64,000 bases of DNA from Planctomycetota bacterium (GTDB taxonomy: Bacteria > Planctomycetota > Planctomycetia > Pirellulales > Pirellulaceae). Positions within the stretch are counted from its first letter, which is position 1. Each line of letters opens with the position of its first letter. This document shows positions 10,701-17,903 of the stretch, one piece after another. A program made the translations under genes and the position numbers. The stretch covers positions 111,179 through 175,178 of the forward strand of contig JAPLNI010000042.1 of NCBI GenBank assembly GCA_026692865.1, written 5' to 3'. A model generated the notes under the pieces. It did no database searches, had not been told where the DNA came from, and saw only the letters and a program-made list of their open reading frames with translations.

Positions 10701-10877
10701 GAAGCAAGTTCGCTCGGTATCTTTTCAGAACGAGCCCCGGAAACAACAGTAAGGTGGTCCGACAGTTTTGATTCAAACAAACCTTTTGATCAACGTATCC
10801 CGAATGACTATCGGCAAGAAACTAGCACTTCTTTTAGATCGGGAATGCGAATCGATGCACTCCCACTTCTCCAGTAA
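7725..10877 (+). CDS. Membrane Ser/Thr protein kinase (PknB type)
   Basis: A 1050-residue protein. The first 140 residues are polar and Gln/Ser-rich. The kinase domain spans about 148-415, with glycine loop VGGGGMGAVF, ATP lysine in VAVKV (K176), catalytic loop HRDIKPSN (D269) and DMG at 287 in place of the usual DFG, then an APE-like SPEQA. A single transmembrane helix follows at about 441-461 (WLVSLTFLLASSFYLY). The remaining 590 residues would lie outside the cytoplasm: a Ser/Pro/Thr-rich linker and then a beta-rich region with repeating hydrophobic/polar strands, possibly a right-handed parallel helix sensor. It is followed after 10 bp by the UbiA gene on the same strand. Kinase function is secure; the ligand is unknown. 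Confidence 0.93.
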   Translation: MTWRGYRRSVTNSIDGNTQDPVYIPANHAGDGPTPSLKSEKLVSSEPSQQNRLKSDVPQSSEPLAAGSFQSIATDFSSDHFESIPQQSQSTQEPTQQPADSKAPLSSAESDRTVVSASPIAEAQEFYPAGSVASLARVLVGQQLDHYQLHELVGGGGMGAVFKASDTRLDRIVAVKVIPNLGRDQESLKRFRVEAQSAAKLDHPNIARVYYVGETAAWSYIVFEFVEGVNLRDLVIRNAAVSIDEAIHYTIQIAQALQHASERGIVHRDIKPSNALVTSSDDVKVVDMGLARTTSLDQSTNDLTASGVTLGTFDYISPEQARDPRAADVRSDLYSLGCTLYYLLSGRPPYYQGTAIQKLLMHGETPPEDPRHFRDDIPAELLTVIRKLMSKRPRDRYQQPVDLVLDLQSIARAYDLPKSQIGNNAPVTAPVASSRWFHQAFPWLVSLTFLLASSFYLYRKHLDSSDFSITQEIITEATPIDEPLTNNADKVLLDSTQVITQAIPQAISAHIANLNITPSPVAPTPVIAPRSASRANLPPSTENIEPPALGSTNSDKTTNETVLSVAAIVDSENMLQQPDAGLVVPRPQPTAITNNELSADEIGSKLLSPDAIYTTSNQGTFGLSTIGEGSNRTDPKLSMIGTQPTGIKVAIAPPNVVIVRRTPSPPQQQIESFSSIIDPPVVASLSDAINLANTNFEIDEIWIDEDQIVFAQGIKVRSPRLVIRSKSGQLSRIIWHPVASPQIESELNNATPSSIYEDDAMKSRIAMIELENSKLTLQDVDIQVSSPESGEGKLSFASLTAGSQLKLANSAVTLLPNVGDWKVAFAFVGSKPSSDPPQITLENAIVRGTGSLVQMDAGTRSELRWSNGLLSIDGWLLETNGATVASKTPQTIRMDLQDLTMDAQLGLARVNLTHDDPHPLCISRDAKNCTFICSADAPLVSIEGVSWNDSSELTAILPSWIDLRGADNAYDEQVNTIIRLQGMSGITKQIGFEASSLGIFSERAPETTVRWSDSFDSNKPFDQRIPNDYRQETSTSFRSGMRIDALPLLQ

Positions 10878-10887
10878 GAATTAGCGA

Positions 10888-11940
10888 ATGACTTTAGATA
10901 ACGTTGATAGCTTGGAACACTCGGGGCCTCCAGATCGCTTCGTAACGCGACTTTATTTGTGGGCACAACTGGTACGTATTCCTAACACCTTTACAGCCGT
11001 CGCGGATGTGCTTGCGGGTGCAGCGATCGCGGGTGCATTATCTCCAGCAGCCATCAGCCAATCTTGGCCGATTATTGCCGCCCTCGTTTTGGTTGTCGTT
11101 TCGCTGTATTGGACAGGAATGATCTGGAATGATCTGAACGATGTGGAACAAGACCGCCAACAGAAGCGAAACAGACCACTGCCCAACAGCCAAATCTCCG
11201 TCAGTGCTGCAACCACGGCATATTGGCTTCTTGTGACTCTCGCATTCGGAATAACGGTTTCAATCGCAGCGACTCAAGGATCTTGGTACCTTCCAGGAGT
11301 CGAATTTAAAAACGATTTATGGCGCGGTTTTCGGTTCTACTCGCCTCTATTGATCACCGCTCTTCTTGCTTGCTGTGCAAGACTCTACAACAGTCGTTGG
11401 AAACTATCGACTGTGGGGCCAATTTTGATGGGAATGTGTCGATCAGGCAGCCTTTTGCTAGGCATCTCTAGCGGGTGGTACGTGGGAAGCTCGACAGTGT
11501 ATGAGGTACCACATGGTTGGATGGCGGTCTTAGGCCACGGGCTCTATGTCGCCGGATTCACCTTCGCAGGGCGGCGAGAAGCAGAAGAAAACAATTCTCT
11601 TCCGGTCGCAATCGGCTGGATCGTTTCAGCAGTCGGACTCATCGCATTGGCATTCGCACCTTGGTTCGCTCCGAATGAGATACCACTACGCATGGACGCT
11701 TTACCGACTTATCCGATCGTCTTTGCTTTGATGGCGCTGCCTCTAATTCGACGAGCGTGGACTTCTATCGTTGACCCTAGCCCAAAGTCGATTCAACTCG
11801 CAATCAAGCAAGCAATTTTTTCGATTATCTTCTTCGACGCGATTCTTACTCTTCAGTTCGCTGGCCCCTGGCCAGCAATCGCGGTTTGCAGTCTTATTCT
11901 TCCATCCACTCTTCTGAGCAAATACTTTCGCCCGACGTAG
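10888..11940 (+). CDS. UbiA-family prenyltransferase
   Basis: Integral membrane enzyme of 350 residues with about eight or nine helices. The first Asp-rich prenyl diphosphate-binding motif is intact (NDLNDVEQDRQQKRNRPLP, residues about 85-103), which resembles the NDxxDxxxD type. The second conserved motif of classical UbiA proteins (DxxxD in the later loop) is hard to see; the loop reads AGRREAEENNSLP. The acceptor cannot be deduced: it may be a quinone or heme precursor, or a lipid as in EboC-like proteins. It begins 10 bp after the kinase gene and may be co-transcribed with it and with the lipoprotein gene 50 bp downstream. Confidence 0.85.
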   Translation: MTLDNVDSLEHSGPPDRFVTRLYLWAQLVRIPNTFTAVADVLAGAAIAGALSPAAISQSWPIIAALVLVVVSLYWTGMIWNDLNDVEQDRQQKRNRPLPNSQISVSAATTAYWLLVTLAFGITVSIAATQGSWYLPGVEFKNDLWRGFRFYSPLLITALLACCARLYNSRWKLSTVGPILMGMCRSGSLLLGISSGWYVGSSTVYEVPHGWMAVLGHGLYVAGFTFAGRREAEENNSLPVAIGWIVSAVGLIALAFAPWFAPNEIPLRMDALPTYPIVFALMALPLIRRAWTSIVDPSPKSIQLAIKQAIFSIIFFDAILTLQFAGPWPAIAVCSLILPSTLLSKYFRPT

Positions 11941-11990
11941 TAAGCAACAAACAGCTTTCTATTTGATGCTTTCAATAATCGATAAAACAA

Positions 11991-13754
11991 ATGACAAAAA
12001 CACATTTTCAGAAGGAAGTAAACCGATTCGCTATTGCTTCCAGCTTAGTGCTGCTCGTGACGTCGTCTCTCACCAGCATCGGTTGCAAAGAATCCAAACC
12101 GAATCAAGAAAATCCCAACGTCGCTGATCCCACAACCGCAACCGATCCTTCAGTGTCGCAAACGACTACTACTCCTAATACTTCAGCGGTGATGGAAAGG
12201 TTGGGATTGAATGATTTAGCGATTGAAGCAAAAAAGGCTGACCCCAAAATTGCTGTCGCCAATGAGAAGGAGGAGAATCGCAAACGGAATACCATACTCG
12301 ACAGGCAACGTCGATGGATTCAAGCACAAGAGCTACCGCGAGAAGTTTGGGAAGTTCAATATCTCGGCAACAAGCCAGTCGGCTACACGCATGAACGGAC
12401 AAAGGGATCGGCGATTGGAAACGACGGCATTGTACGAATCGAATCGTCGGCATTAATGCGAATTTCAAAGGCAAAGGAGAAACTCGAACAGCGGCTAAAC
12501 CTTACTTCGATCGAGCAATTCGATGGCAAGCTTCGCTCTTTCGAGATGGAGTTTACCCAGGGCGATAAGAAAGAAAAAACGATTGGAAATGTGGTGCTTG
12601 ACCGACTGCGGCTCCAAATCGAAAAGAACGGAGGTGTTCAAACTCGTGAGTTACCCTGGCGACCGGAAATCGGAGGTCCATTCGCGATCATGCAATCGCT
12701 ACGCAGACGTCCTATGAAGCCTAATGAAACGCGTGAGTTGGAAATGATTGACCCACTGCTTGGAGATATCGTCGCGGTCACTTTGGTTGCCGGTGATTAT
12801 CTCAGCACTCCACGTCTGGACGGCGAGCAGATATCCATGCTCGAAGTACGATCCACCGCAGTCTTCGACAAGCAACAGATAAAAGCGGTTCTTTGGGTAG
12901 ATGAAAAGGGAGAGACACAAAAATCGCTGGCGAGTCAAATCGACATTCGCTCTTTCCGTTGCGAGGAATCGATGGTTGCACGTATTCGCGACGCTATCTT
13001 GATGGAAAGCAAATCGTCCGAGCCAATCCCTTTAGCTGGTCAAACCAGCGGAATCGCAAGCTTGCCGGAGGTAACGTTCAAAATCACCCACACCGAAGGA
13101 GATGCGTTTCGCGTCATTCCTCAAGATGAATATCAAGTTCTTAAATCAGCAGCCCCCTTTGATGTAACTATCCGCGTCGCAAGACCACCCGTTCTGAAGC
13201 TTGATTTCAAACCTGTTTCTGAGCAGAAATTCCTATCGGATCCCTCCTACCGAGGCGGAACACCGATCTTGCAAATCAACGATATGATTATCAAGAGAAT
13301 CGCAGATGAATCACTCGCCAATGACTCTCTAGGAACGAGTCCGGTGCAACGATTGGTTCTTGGAGTTGGAAAATGGCTTTCCACCAAAACCGAATTCTCT
13401 CCCGCCATGGAAACAGCATCCGAAACCGCTCGAGCCCGACGGGGTAGCGCCAACGAGCACGCTATCCTACTCGCAGCCGTTCTACGCTCACAAGGTATTC
13501 CATCACGCGTAGTAACAGGATTCCGGTATCGACCCGGCAGCGAACCAGCTGCACTTGAATATCATGCCTGGACCGAATTTGAATACGATAAGCGATGGCT
13601 AGCCGTCGATGCCATGCAACCCACAGGCGAGGCGAATTCCACCTACCTCCGAATCACCGAAAGCGCCATGTCCAGCTTCAATCCATACGAGGTGATGCTG
13701 CAAACTTTCGCTGTCCTTCCAAAGCTCACGTTTGCGATCGCTTTGCAGAAATAG
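11991..13754 (+). CDS. Lipoprotein with degenerate transglutaminase-like domain
   Basis: A 587-residue protein with a lipoprotein-type signal peptide (hydrophobic LVLLVTSSLTSIGC; Cys32 would be lipidated), so it is probably tethered to the membrane facing the periplasm. A long beta-rich middle is followed by a transglutaminase-core fold at about 470-550. The histidine (H525 in EYHAWTEF) and aspartate (D540 in AVDAMQP) of the catalytic triad are present. The position normally held by the catalytic Cys in the GDCxEHA motif reads GSANEHA, with Ala487 encoded by GCC. It is therefore predicted to be a non-catalytic binding or scaffolding member. It lies after kinase-UbiA and before two ABC-2 exporter pairs on the same strand. 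Confidence 0.88.
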   Translation: MTKTHFQKEVNRFAIASSLVLLVTSSLTSIGCKESKPNQENPNVADPTTATDPSVSQTTTTPNTSAVMERLGLNDLAIEAKKADPKIAVANEKEENRKRNTILDRQRRWIQAQELPREVWEVQYLGNKPVGYTHERTKGSAIGNDGIVRIESSALMRISKAKEKLEQRLNLTSIEQFDGKLRSFEMEFTQGDKKEKTIGNVVLDRLRLQIEKNGGVQTRELPWRPEIGGPFAIMQSLRRRPMKPNETRELEMIDPLLGDIVAVTLVAGDYLSTPRLDGEQISMLEVRSTAVFDKQQIKAVLWVDEKGETQKSLASQIDIRSFRCEESMVARIRDAILMESKSSEPIPLAGQTSGIASLPEVTFKITHTEGDAFRVIPQDEYQVLKSAAPFDVTIRVARPPVLKLDFKPVSEQKFLSDPSYRGGTPILQINDMIIKRIADESLANDSLGTSPVQRLVLGVGKWLSTKTEFSPAMETASETARARRGSANEHAILLAAVLRSQGIPSRVVTGFRYRPGSEPAALEYHAWTEFEYDKRWLAVDAMQPTGEANSTYLRITESAMSSFNPYEVMLQTFAVLPKLTFAIALQK

Positions 13755-13843
13755 AAAGCTGCTACGAGCAGGGATGCCTCGAAAGTTTATCGAAAACCTC
13801 AGAGCGATCTTCATAGACCCTAACGCGTTGGATAGTGTAGAAT

Positions 13844-14917
13844 TTGGATGTTTGGCAAACATCTCTCGTTTCGAGTTTGGCCGCTCTGCGAAGTTCTATC
13901 TTGAATGCTCTACTCTTGAATCAGTCGCACACATCCGAGTCTTCCATTAACGCGTCCGAGATTCCAGGGCATTATGCTCCTATCATCGAGCTGCAGTCGA
14001 TTACAAAATCGTTTGGACGATTTGTAGCACTTCGGGGTGTTACGGTGTCGATGCCGTCGGGTGTTACGGGTTTGTTGGGACCTAATGGAGCTGGCAAAAG
14101 CACTCTTATCAAGATCTTGCTCGGACTGCTGCGAGCAACGTCTGGGAAAGGCAGCGTACTGGGAATGCCACTTTCGGGTTCGAGTCGTGCAATTCGTCAG
14201 TTGGTCGGGTACATGCCCGAAGATGATTGCTACTTGCCGTCGCTATCTGGTGTGGAATGTGTCCAGTTCGCAGCTCGTCTCAATTGCATCCCAGCAGTCG
14301 AAGCCCTGCGCCGCTCGCATGAAATCTTAGATTTTTGTGGTGCTGGCCAGGAGCGTTATCGTAACGTCGAAACGTATTCGACTGGGATGCGACAGAAGCT
14401 AAAGTTTGCTCAAGCAATCGTACACGACCCGCCTCTTTTGATTCTCGACGAACCAACCGCAGGTCTTGATCCCGACGAACGCGACACTATGCTCGAGCGG
14501 ATTCGAGGGCTTTCTAATCGGCATGGAAAGAGCATCGTAATCTGCACGCATATCCTGCCTGACGTGCAGCATGTGAGTGACTATGTAGTTATCCTGGCTG
14601 GAGGACGCGTCTCGGTTGCGAAACCGATGACCGAACTAGCACGACCAAGCGTCCCCGCGATGCAAATTCGAACGATAGGCCCAGTTGCAGTCTTACGCGA
14701 AGCCTTGGAACGGAAGGGTAAGATAGTAACGTTAAGCCAAACCGGGGTTTTAAATGTGCAAGGAAACACTGACGAGGATATTCGACTCATTTGGCACACT
14801 GCAGCCGAACACGATGTCGTCATTCGATCACTGTTGCCCGCGAGAAATTCGATGGAGACTATTTTCCTAGAAGCCATCCAAGCAATGCCGCAAGGAACAA
14901 ATCATGCCAATTCATAA
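13844..14917 (+). CDS. ABC-2 type exporter ATPase
   Basis: ABC transporter nucleotide-binding subunit with Walker A GPNGAGKST, signature YSTGMRQK (a divergent LSGGQ), Walker B LLILDEPTAGLD and the H-loop in CTHIL. A roughly 60-residue C-terminal extension is present, as in drug or antibiotic exporters. The start is unclear. The frame opens at TTG 13844, but conserved sequence begins only near IIELQSITKSFG, so a TTG around 13895-13910 is possible. The C-terminus overlaps the start of the permease gene at 14904 by 14 bp, so the two are translationally coupled and form one complex. The substrate is unknown. Confidence 0.92.
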   Translation: MDVWQTSLVSSLAALRSSILNALLLNQSHTSESSINASEIPGHYAPIIELQSITKSFGRFVALRGVTVSMPSGVTGLLGPNGAGKSTLIKILLGLLRATSGKGSVLGMPLSGSSRAIRQLVGYMPEDDCYLPSLSGVECVQFAARLNCIPAVEALRRSHEILDFCGAGQERYRNVETYSTGMRQKLKFAQAIVHDPPLLILDEPTAGLDPDERDTMLERIRGLSNRHGKSIVICTHILPDVQHVSDYVVILAGGRVSVAKPMTELARPSVPAMQIRTIGPVAVLREALERKGKIVTLSQTGVLNVQGNTDEDIRLIWHTAAEHDVVIRSLLPARNSMETIFLEAIQAMPQGTNHANS

Positions 14918-15962
14918 CGCCGCCTACCGCAGCTGGAGCGGCCCTCGCGTGCGATGGTGGACACGTTGGACGACGATCGCTTCGATGGAGATAAAGAGGG
15001 CGAGTAAATCAAAACAGCTCAAGCGACTTTTGTTCGCAGTTTTGTTTCCACTCGTGTTCTTTGGGGTTCCGTTTTTCTTATTCGAACAATCGACTCGTGA
15101 GCCTGGTACTTGGCAAATATTCTCCCGCTTCGCATTAAGCATGCCTCAGGCCTCTATTCTTCGTGAATCGATCGCAGCGAAAGAACTGGGGGTCGATTTA
15201 GGCGAAAACGTTCAACAGGGGCGTCGTCGGTTTCCGCGAAACCTATGGATGGCACCTGCAAAGGACCCGACGCCCGAACAGTACGACGCCATTCGTCATG
15301 AAGTCTGGTCCTTCATGCTGCTCACATTTATGCGTTACCCGCAATCGATCTTGATGGTCTTAGTCGTCGGTATTGTTGCTCCGCCATTGATTTCACAAGA
15401 CTTAAGAACTCGGGCCTATCTCATTTACTTCTCTCGGCCAATTACGCGACTAGAGTACATCGTGGGAAAGTTCGGAACAGTCGGTTTCTTTTTGTTATGC
15501 ATATCGGCGGTGCCAGCCCTGTTACTGTATGTTGTTGGTGTTTTTCTATCGCCGTCACTTACTGTCGTGCTGTCAACATGGGATCTGCCGATTCGCATTT
15601 TAGTGGGTGCTGCTTGCTTGATCGTTCCAACGACACTCGTCGCACTTGCGTTTTCTTCGTTGACCCTTGAAAGTCGTTATGCAGGATTTGCTTGGTTCGC
15701 GATGTGGATCGTTGGACATGTGACCTACTCGTCACTTATCGCAATTCCTGCTTTGGAAGCGACACAAGACGGAAGCGTTTTCGAACCTGGATGGCGACTG
15801 TTAATGTCGCCCTATCAGGTGCTTGGAATCGCGCAAGCGTATATCTTTGGCTTTACGGTAGACGACTCCATGATACTCCCAGCATTCCTGCTGCTAGGCG
15901 TCGCATCGATTGTGTCACTCATTGTTTTGTTTCGTCGCGTTGCAGCACCAATGTATGTTTAA
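14904..15962 (+). CDS. ABC-2 type exporter permease
   Basis: Membrane subunit of 352 residues partnering the ATPase just upstream, whose end it overlaps. The N-terminal about 55 residues are cytoplasmic and basic, followed by a first helix (LLFAVLFPLVFFGVPFFLF), a large external loop of about 90 residues, and five further helices to the C-terminus. The motif SQDLRTRAYLIYFSRPI after the second helix is typical of ABC-2 permeases acting on gliding, copper or antibiotic export complexes. An AAGGAAC SD lies 8 bp before the ATG. It probably assembles with 13844-14917; the two genes downstream encode a second, related pair. Confidence 0.88.
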   Translation: MPIHNAAYRSWSGPRVRWWTRWTTIASMEIKRASKSKQLKRLLFAVLFPLVFFGVPFFLFEQSTREPGTWQIFSRFALSMPQASILRESIAAKELGVDLGENVQQGRRRFPRNLWMAPAKDPTPEQYDAIRHEVWSFMLLTFMRYPQSILMVLVVGIVAPPLISQDLRTRAYLIYFSRPITRLEYIVGKFGTVGFFLLCISAVPALLLYVVGVFLSPSLTVVLSTWDLPIRILVGAACLIVPTTLVALAFSSLTLESRYAGFAWFAMWIVGHVTYSSLIAIPALEATQDGSVFEPGWRLLMSPYQVLGIAQAYIFGFTVDDSMILPAFLLLGVASIVSLIVLFRRVAAPMYV

Positions 15963-16110
15963 GTGCGAGACAGGAATGCCTCAAAAAATGGTTGTCCCAA
16001 CCTGGACCGGGAACAATATTAATAGCTTTTAAGAATTAGCCCCAATGTCTCTATACAATTTTTTCAAATAACAAAACGAACTTACTTTTAAATCTCGTTA
16101 GCTTTTATAA

Positions 16111-17043
16111 ATGCTTTTAGAACTCAAAAATGTTACTCGATTGTATGGAACGGTGATTGGCGTGAACGATGTTACGCTGTCTTTGGCGGCGGGGGCTCAC
16201 GGTTTACTAGGACCCAATGGCGCGGGAAAGACGACGCTTCTAAACTTGATAACGGGTCAGCTGTCTCCGACGATTGGTTCGGTTCGAGTCCTTGGTATGG
16301 GCTCACGATCAAATCCAAATTTGTTACGACGAATTGGTTACTTACCAAGCACCGAGGGAATGTACGCCGACGTTTCCGCCTTGGAATGGGTTACGTATCT
16401 TACAAGACTCCAAGGATTTAACGCCTACGAAGCAAATGGTTTGGCTCTTCAAGCTCTTGAAAGAGTCGATCTCATGGAGCACATGCATCGCAATATCTCA
16501 ACGTACTCGCGAGGAATGAGACAGCGGACGCGACTGGCCCAAGCAATCGCTCACAATCCGGACCTGTTAATTTTAGACGAACCTTTTAGCGGTCTTGATC
16601 CAATCGCGAGGCATTCGATGACCAGTCTCCTTGAAGGATGGATTGCGGAAGGAAGAAGTCTCATTATCGCCAGCCACGTCTTGCATGAGATCGAGTCTCT
16701 AACGCGGTCGTTTCTCTTGCTGGGTAGTGGGCGATTGTTAGCCTCAGGTTCTACCGATGATATGAATGAACTTCTTGCTGACGTACCTTCGGAGGTTCGA
16801 ATCCGGGTGAATAAGCCACGTGAGTTGGCCGCCGAATTATTGCGAGTCGGACTTGTGGACGCAGTCAAGCTCATCGGAACAGAAGACCTTTCTGTATCCA
16901 CTGCATTGTCTGCGCAACTTGGACGTTTCCTGGGTAAAGCCGTGACGGAAGGCGAGTATGCTGTTTCCGAGTTACACGCGGTCGACGACTCTTTGCAAAA
17001 TGTTTTTAACTCGCTAATGAAAATTCATCGAGGCTCTGTATGA
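16111..17043 (+). CDS. ABC-2 type exporter ATPase (second cassette)
   Basis: A 310-residue ABC ATPase with Walker A GPNGAGKTT, Q-loop region YLPSTEGMY, signature YSRGMRQR, Walker B LLILDEPFSGLD and H-loop in IASHVL. It is related in architecture to the ATPase at 13844 but clearly diverged, so this is an old duplication rather than a recent one. The stop overlaps the next start as ATGA (17040-17043), showing translational coupling with the permease. About 150 bp without a gene separates it from the first cassette, so it may have its own promoter. Confidence 0.93.
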   Translation: MLLELKNVTRLYGTVIGVNDVTLSLAAGAHGLLGPNGAGKTTLLNLITGQLSPTIGSVRVLGMGSRSNPNLLRRIGYLPSTEGMYADVSALEWVTYLTRLQGFNAYEANGLALQALERVDLMEHMHRNISTYSRGMRQRTRLAQAIAHNPDLLILDEPFSGLDPIARHSMTSLLEGWIAEGRSLIIASHVLHEIESLTRSFLLLGSGRLLASGSTDDMNELLADVPSEVRIRVNKPRELAAELLRVGLVDAVKLIGTEDLSVSTALSAQLGRFLGKAVTEGEYAVSELHAVDDSLQNVFNSLMKIHRGSV

Positions 17044-17882
17044 GTGTCGTCGACACGCGAAGTCCATCAGGAAATGCAGTCTTCAATTTGCTGGCTGGGA
17101 CGATCCAACGAATTCCACCAGTGGTTTGGTTCGAGTGGAGGCGAGCGTTCACTGTATCGAGAATGGCTTGGATGCTTTCGCTCATGGCGTTTCCACCTGG
17201 GCTACTTTTGCTTGTACAGATGGCCGCGAGGAATGATCCTCGAGTTGAAGTGATTTCGATTCTGATTTTTATTCTTTGCGCCTGTGTCGTATGTATGATG
17301 AGCGTGTTCTTGTGGGCAACTCCAGTGCTTTCGTCAGAGTTAGAAGGACGAAGTTGGGTTTATCTTGCAGTACGACCCTACGGTCCGATGGCGGTGCTCA
17401 TCGGGAAGTACATCGTCGCTGTGAGCTGGGCGATTCCTGTTGGACTGGTATCCGCAACACTATCGGTCTTTGTTTTCCCAACAGAAGAACCTGCACACTT
17501 GATTGCCGTACATGGTGGACTGGTGTTGCTTTCGTGTTTGGCCTACTCGGCTTTGTTCTTGTTGATCGGCGTAATCGCTCCGAAGAAGTGTATGGTAGCT
17601 GGCATCATCTACACGATTATCTTCGAGGTCGCTTTTGCGATGATACCTGCTGCAGTAAACATGCTTACGGTACAGTATCGATTGAGATGCCTTCTCATTC
17701 GATGGATGGAATTCGACAAGGCACTCGCAGAACGTAATCCAGTTTTTTTGTCATACTTTGGGGACGAGTCTTCAGCGTGGCACGTGGGAGTACTGCTGGG
17801 AATGACACTAGGCTACTTGATCGCGGCTGGAATCATTCTGAGATACCGCGAGTTCACGGCCGCTATCGAAACCGAGAGTTGA
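17040..17882 (+). CDS. ABC-2 type exporter permease (second cassette)
   Basis: A 280-residue integral membrane protein with about six helices, starting inside the stop codon of the ATPase gene (ATGA overlap). The loop ELEGRSWVYLAVRP after the second helix corresponds to the SQDLRTRAYLIYFSRP segment of the first cassette permease, which supports common descent. It presumably forms an exporter with 16111-17043. The gene ends 21 bp from the convergent hydrolase gene. Confidence 0.88.
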   Translation: MSVVDTRSPSGNAVFNLLAGTIQRIPPVVWFEWRRAFTVSRMAWMLSLMAFPPGLLLLVQMAARNDPRVEVISILIFILCACVVCMMSVFLWATPVLSSELEGRSWVYLAVRPYGPMAVLIGKYIVAVSWAIPVGLVSATLSVFVFPTEEPAHLIAVHGGLVLLSCLAYSALFLLIGVIAPKKCMVAGIIYTIIFEVAFAMIPAAVNMLTVQYRLRCLLIRWMEFDKALAERNPVFLSYFGDESSAWHVGVLLGMTLGYLIAAGIILRYREFTAAIETES

Positions 17883-17903
17883 AAGCGTTTGACAGAGGAA
17901 GCT

